NCBI GenBank assembly: GCA_029940345.1
Contig: JAOZRC010000029.1
Coordinates: forward strand, 1 to 17,459
Reading direction: 5' to 3'
DNA: 17,459 bases
Origin: Desulfobacterales bacterium
GTDB taxonomy: Bacteria; Desulfobacterota; Desulfobacteria; Desulfobacterales; JAUCGF01
Position 1 is the first letter of the stretch; every line of letters starts with the position of its first letter. Positions 14,064 through 17,459 of the stretch are shown here, piece by piece. Both the position numbers and the translations under genes were made by a program. The notes beneath the pieces are model-generated. The model searched no databases and was not told the origin of the DNA. It saw nothing but the letters and a program-made list of their open reading frames with translations.

Positions 14064-16874
14064 ATGAATGTGAGAACCAGTAGGTCTATAATCCATATAT
14101 TTATTTATTTGATTTTCCTCGCAATAATTGCATGGGGATTTGCGTGTGGGCCTGCTAACAGGGTAGACAGGACGGCTACTTCTGACAATCGTGATATAAC
14201 ATCGTCAAAGATGATTACTAGTATTGTCACAACCGAGGAAGCAGATGGTGTCGGAATACTGCTTAAATCAGATCGGCTTTTAACAGCGACCTCTATTAAA
14301 CAGCCCTATCCGCTTGGTGTGATCCTCTATCTGCCGGAAACCGTCGCACCTGACTTAAAAACGATTTACACACCTGACAGCAATATTGTTAAATCAATCA
14401 AAGCAAGCAAATTAACGGATGACGGTTCTGGAGTGCGTCTTGAAATATTACTTGATAAAGAAGCGCCTTATGACATCACCCAGGAAGACGAAGGGCTAAA
14501 AATCGTATTTAAAGATATCGAAGACGCATCTTCTTCACTTTACGGCAAGTCGATCAAAGCACCTCAGTCGTTCGAGGAGTCTGATATCGAACCTATTGTC
14601 GAACCTGAACCACAGGCGCGTTCTACTGTCAATAATATCCGGACAGTATCCGCGACGGAATTAGATGAAAGTGTCAACATCTCAGTCCTGGCTGAAGGGA
14701 CAATCAAAAATTATCGTTCATCAACCATGGCCAGTCCGGCTCGAATTGTTTTCGAACTGCTTAACGTGAAAAGCCCGCACCCCACAGAACAGATGGTTCC
14801 GATAAACACTGAATGGGTGAAAGCGGTGCGGTATTATAGTTACCCGGACCGTGTCCGTTTGGTGCTGGAAACCGATAAAGCATACCTAAATAATTTTTCC
14901 GCCTATTCAACAGATGACGGTTTGTTAATTAACGTAGGTTCCTCCAAATCGCCTTTGGCAACAGACAATGATAATCGGCCTGCGAAATCCTCAGTTGAAG
15001 ACGAACCGCCAAAGCCTGTTGCAAGCGGCAAAGTCGCTTCTCAGACCCCATCATCGCAAGGCCATACATCACATCCTAAAGCCATCCCGGGCAAAGTAAA
15101 ATATGGCCGCGCCTGGGTGAATCGGATTGATTTCCATAGTACAGCGGACGGACGATCTACAGTTATTATCGGCACAACTCATCCGGTGAATTATGACGTA
15201 AACAAACAGGATGCCAAGCAACTGAAAGTATCCCTTTTTAACACTCGAATTCCGAAGTACCGCAGGCGTCCGTTGATTACAACGCGCTTCGAGAGCGCGG
15301 TCGACCGCATTACCCCAAAACAAAAATCAGGAGTAACCGACATTGCTATCATGTTGCGTGAAGCGGTGCCATATAATGTTGAGCAACAAGATAATCTACT
15401 CAAGATAACTTTGGAGCCATCGGCAATCCCACCGAAACCTTCATCCGCAACAACTTCAGTGGGATTAAAAGATAAATATGCTGTGAGTTCATCCGATGAT
15501 GCCGCTAATATGGCTATAATAAATTTGGATGATAAAACTTCATCTGCAACTGAATCGACACAAAAATATGTAGGTGAAAAAATTTCACTTGATTTTTACC
15601 AGACTGATATCAAAAATGTTTTTCGTATTTTGAGGGAAGTCAGCAAGAAAAACTTTGCCATCGACGACAATGTAAGCGGCAAGGTGACGCTGACACTTGA
15701 TAAACCCGTGCCCTGGGACCAGGTTTTGGAATTAATTCTTAAAATGAACTCCTTGGATATGGTTTATGAAGGGGATATTATTCGTATTGCGAAGCTTTCA
15801 ACCTTAAAAAAGGAAGAAAGCGATAAAAATGATAGTATCACGGCTTCATTGAAAGCCAAGCAGGCTCAAGCGGCCCTTGAGCCGTTGCAAACCGAGTACA
15901 TTCCTATCAATTATGTCAAACCGGATAGTATTTTGGCGCAAATTAAAGGGATATTGACACCGGAGCGAGGTAAGGCTGAGGTGCATGCAGAAACGCATCA
16001 GATTGTCATAAGTGATGTACCTGATGTTATTGAGGCAGCGCGTAAAATCATTTTGCAACTGGACCTGATTACCCAGCAGGTGTTAATTGAAGCCCGGATT
16101 GTAGAGGTTAATACATCTTTTGGCAGAGACGTTGGCATTAGATGGTCTGCTTTTGGAGGAATAGAATCGGACTATGACAAAGCCGGAGTCGGAAACGTAG
16201 GCGGTCCTGACAATGTTGGTAAAGCCGGACTTGGTCCTCAAAGAGGTTTTGACACCTATGGCGGCACTTACGGATTTGGAATGATTTCTCAAAATGTCCC
16301 CGCAATGTCTGCAGGTACGCTTGGTTTAGAATTTACTCGTATTATAACATCTGAACTCCTGCTCGCCGCCAGTTTGACAGCGCTGGAAGGCACTGGTGAG
16401 GGAAAAATCATTTCTTCGCCTAAAGTCCTTACATTAGACGGCGTTGCAGCCACCATTACCCAGGGGGACGCGATTCCCTATAATAAACTTGATGAATCCG
16501 GAAATACCACAACCGAATGGAAAGATATTACACTAACGCTCACAGTCACGCCTCAAGTTACACGCGACCATCGCATCAGAATGACAATTAATCTGATCAA
16601 CGACGTTCCCAAACTATTTGGCACCGAAATAGGTGCATCCACTGGTAGTGTGCAAACCGAACTCCTGGTAAATGATGGTGAAACAGTTGTAATTGGTGGA
16701 ATTATTAAGTCGGATAAAAGTGTTGCTGAAGATCGAATTCCCTGGCTGGCAAATATCCCTGTGCTGGGTTGGCTTTTTAAAAATCGATTAACGATTAAAA
16801 CGTCAAAAGAAGTTCTTGTTTTTATAACCCCCAAAATTGTAAGACTGGACCAACCTAAAACACAGAATTTATAG
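14064..16874 (+). CDS. pilQ: Type IV pilus secretin PilQ
   Basis: A 936-residue outer-membrane secretin forming the pore through which the pilus fibre passes. An N-terminal signal sequence (to about 28) is followed by three AMIN-type peptidoglycan-binding domains (about 50-150, 190-292 and 348-452), separated by Ser/Pro-rich linkers. The secretin N0/STN domain is about 506-577 (KISLDFYQTDIKNVFRILRE), N1 about 605-675 and the secretin core about 675-927. The secretin signature is RIPWLANIPVLGWLFKNR (891-908), and VNDGETVVIGGI (869-880) precedes it. A Gly-rich segment lies at about 698-740. Cys28 (GFACGP) could be lipidated, but its lipobox is poor. GGAG lies nine bases before the ATG. It is the last gene of the operon. 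Confidence 0.97.
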   Translation: MNVRTSRSIIHIFIYLIFLAIIAWGFACGPANRVDRTATSDNRDITSSKMITSIVTTEEADGVGILLKSDRLLTATSIKQPYPLGVILYLPETVAPDLKTIYTPDSNIVKSIKASKLTDDGSGVRLEILLDKEAPYDITQEDEGLKIVFKDIEDASSSLYGKSIKAPQSFEESDIEPIVEPEPQARSTVNNIRTVSATELDESVNISVLAEGTIKNYRSSTMASPARIVFELLNVKSPHPTEQMVPINTEWVKAVRYYSYPDRVRLVLETDKAYLNNFSAYSTDDGLLINVGSSKSPLATDNDNRPAKSSVEDEPPKPVASGKVASQTPSSQGHTSHPKAIPGKVKYGRAWVNRIDFHSTADGRSTVIIGTTHPVNYDVNKQDAKQLKVSLFNTRIPKYRRRPLITTRFESAVDRITPKQKSGVTDIAIMLREAVPYNVEQQDNLLKITLEPSAIPPKPSSATTSVGLKDKYAVSSSDDAANMAIINLDDKTSSATESTQKYVGEKISLDFYQTDIKNVFRILREVSKKNFAIDDNVSGKVTLTLDKPVPWDQVLELILKMNSLDMVYEGDIIRIAKLSTLKKEESDKNDSITASLKAKQAQAALEPLQTEYIPINYVKPDSILAQIKGILTPERGKAEVHAETHQIVISDVPDVIEAARKIILQLDLITQQVLIEARIVEVNTSFGRDVGIRWSAFGGIESDYDKAGVGNVGGPDNVGKAGLGPQRGFDTYGGTYGFGMISQNVPAMSAGTLGLEFTRIITSELLLAASLTALEGTGEGKIISSPKVLTLDGVAATITQGDAIPYNKLDESGNTTTEWKDITLTLTVTPQVTRDHRIRMTINLINDVPKLFGTEIGASTGSVQTELLVNDGETVVIGGIIKSDKSVAEDRIPWLANIPVLGWLFKNRLTIKTSKEVLVFITPKIVRLDQPKTQNL

Positions 16875-16883
16875 GAATGATTG

Positions 16884-16912
16884 GGCATACTTCATTGATC
16901 AGGTTACACTTT
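16884..16912. repeat. Degenerate half copy of family D repeat just after pilQ
   Basis: GGCATACTTCATTGATCAGG then TTACACTTT closely matches the right arm of the family D copy at 17227-17255 (GGCATCCTTCATTTGTCGG then TTTACACTTT). The matching left arm is not recognisable; the pilQ stop is 10 bases away. It forms no hairpin alone, so I do not call it a terminator. Confidence 0.55.
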
Positions 16913-16966
16913 GCCTCGTTAGGTACCAAATATCTACAGCAAAAAAGCTTACCATTGCGACAAGTC

Positions 16967-16990
16967 AAGTCCCGCAGGGACGAAATAGAT
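16967..16990. repeat. Short GTCCC-GCA-GGGAC palindrome element (family E)
   Basis: AAGTCCCGCAGGGACGAAAT contains a perfect 5-bp stem (16969-16973 with 16977-16981) and a three-base loop, followed by AGAT. This GTCCC-GGGACGAAAT form resembles a dispersed element that recurs in many environmental bacterial genomes (recall, not checked). Only one copy occurs here, directly beside a family D copy. Confidence 0.5.
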
Positions 16991-16991
16991 A

Positions 16992-17086
16992 AAATGTAAA
17001 CTATTTTTACTGTGATATGAAGGCTGCCAATGTTTACAATAAAATAATCACATCCTTCATATCAGTCTAAAAGTAGTTTGCACTTT
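16992..17086. repeat. Family D inverted repeat, copy 1 (diverged)
   Basis: The left arm (16992-17028) includes TGTAAACTATTTTTACTG and ATATGAAGGCTGCC. The right arm (17050-17086) includes CATCCTTCATATCAG and AAAAGTAGTTTGCACTTT. The arms are imperfect reverse complements, with a 21-base loop that differs from copies 2 and 3. Confidence 0.75.
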
Positions 17087-17109
17087 GTAAAGAAGTGTAG
17101 CCCTTAATG

Positions 17110-17170
17110 AACCACGAATGAACACGAGTGATTGATTTTTATTAGAGTTCATTAGCGTTTATTTGTGGTT
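17110..17170. repeat. Imperfect inverted repeat AACCACGAATGAACACGAGT type (family F)
   Basis: AACCACGAATGAACACGAGT at the left is the imperfect reverse complement of the right end (ATTAGCGTTTATTTGTGGTT). This resembles the CCACGAATGAACACGAAT-type repeats seen in many environmental bacterial genomes (recall, not checked). One copy lies between family D copies 1 and 2. Confidence 0.65.
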
Positions 17171-17189
17171 TGCATTTTTTATGACTACC

Positions 17190-17255
17190 TATTTGTTAAC
17201 TGGTAAATGAAGGATGCCAAATAATCGGCATCCTTCATTTGTCGGTTTACACTTT
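17190..17255. repeat. Family D inverted repeat, copy 2
   Basis: The core at 17207-17238 is a palindrome, ATGAAGGATGCC - AAATAATC - GGCATCCTTCAT, identical base for base to the core of copy 3. The outer arms (TTTGTTAACTGGTAA and TTGTCGGTTTACACTTT) pair imperfectly. Confidence 0.85.
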
Positions 17256-17259
17256 TTAA

Positions 17260-17342
17260 TGTAGGGTGGGTGGAGTGTAACGGAACCCACCGCACCGAAT
17301 TGCCATAAATTGTGGGTTCCGTTACAATCCACCCACCCTACA
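17260..17342. repeat. 31-bp-arm perfect-type hairpin TGTAGGGTGGGTGG (family G)
   Basis: Arms 17260-17290 and 17312-17342 are reverse complements over 31 bp with one mismatch, around a 21-base loop. The arm starts TGTAGGGTGGGTGGAGTG and ends ACGGAACCCAC. Similar GTAGGGTGGG elements are widespread in bacteria (recall). It lies four bases after family D copy 2 and 24 bases before copy 3. Confidence 0.85.
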
Positions 17343-17365
17343 AATTTTTGTGGCTGAACATCGAA

Positions 17366-17449
17366 AAAGTTTTAACTACTTTAGCTGTCTTATGAAGGAT
17401 GCCAAATAATCGGCATCCTTCATAATAGCTTAAAAGTAGTTTACACTTT
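17366..17449. repeat. Family D inverted repeat, copy 3 (best preserved)
   Basis: The left arm 17366-17403 (AAAGTTTTAACTACTTTAGC, then TGTCTTATGAAGGATGCC) and right arm 17412-17449 (GGCATCCTTCATAATAGC, then TTAAAAGTAGTTTACACTTT) are reverse complements over 38 positions with few mismatches, around an 8-base loop. It is close to the right edge of the window, which cuts off whatever follows. Confidence 0.85.
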
Positions 17450-17459
17450 CATGGGGAGT

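Larger units (their letters stand above)
16875..17459. other. Gene-free, repeat-packed region downstream of pilQ
   Basis: Nothing protein-like is visible in either direction over 585 bases. In order it holds: family D half copy, E, D copy 1, F, D copy 2, G, D copy 3. More than two thirds of it is recognisable inverted repeat. No classic stem with T-run terminator for the pil operon stands out. Confidence 0.8.

Noticed and set aside
16875..17459. CRISPR-like repetition downstream of pilQ
   Set aside because: The repeats are unequal in spacing, self-complementary over most of their length and separated by other palindromes, not by uniform unique spacers; no cas gene is present.
1..17459. tRNA, rRNA or riboswitch
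   Set aside because: I found no cloverleaf with a TTCRA-type arm and CCA end, no rRNA-like stretch, and no recognisable riboswitch core such as a lysine element before lysC, which is inside an operon and overlaps tsaE.

Overview
The window is an ordinary bacterial chromosome segment, mid-40s percent G+C by eye, with a more AT-rich 0.8 kb spacer in the middle. A four-subunit 2-oxoacid:ferredoxin oxidoreductase (korDABC), a PilMNOPQ type IV pilus cluster, a TsaE/LysC operon and many dispersed palindromic repeats together suggest an anaerobic, Gram-negative, deltaproteobacterial-type organism (Desulfobacterota). That placement is inference; the window has no rRNA or other taxonomic marker.

Layout. 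Bases 1-869 (+) hold the C-terminal part of an archaeal-type ATPase ending in a PD-(D/E)XK nuclease-like domain. A quasi-palindromic repeat separates it from a 12-helix MFS transporter (1051-2187, +). A 53-bp hairpin lies where the transporter meets a minus-strand block, which in transcription order is: korD-korA-korB-korC (9743 to 7024); a 266-bp repeat-filled gap; hemW (6757 to 5588); a second hairpin of the same family; then a compact operon of GT2 glycosyltransferase, tsaE (GTG start), lysC and a transglutaminase-like protein (5478 to 2307). A divergent spacer of 807 bp separates korD from the plus-strand pilM-pilN-pilO-pilP-pilQ operon (10551-16874). The last 585 bp hold no gene but are packed with at least six palindromic or repeat units.

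How the genes work together. KorDABC is a complete soluble oxidoreductase joining 2-oxoacid oxidation or reductive carboxylation to ferredoxin. PilM (cytoplasmic actin-like), PilN and PilO (inner-membrane bitopic proteins), PilP (lipoprotein linker) and PilQ (outer-membrane secretin) form the alignment subcomplex and pore of a type IVa pilus. The glycosyltransferase/tsaE/lysC/transglutaminase genes overlap or nearly abut and are probably co-transcribed, but they belong to different pathways.

I find no convincing new multi-gene system. The most unusual content is the repeat load: several families of inverted repeats sit in nearly every sizeable non-coding gap except the pil/kor spacer, and are densest after pilQ, where copies of one family alternate with unrelated palindromes. 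Secondary points are an unusually long Pro/Lys/Ala-rich linker in PilP, a non-canonical 215-bp gap between pilO and pilP, and a transglutaminase-like protein without the usual catalytic Asp.
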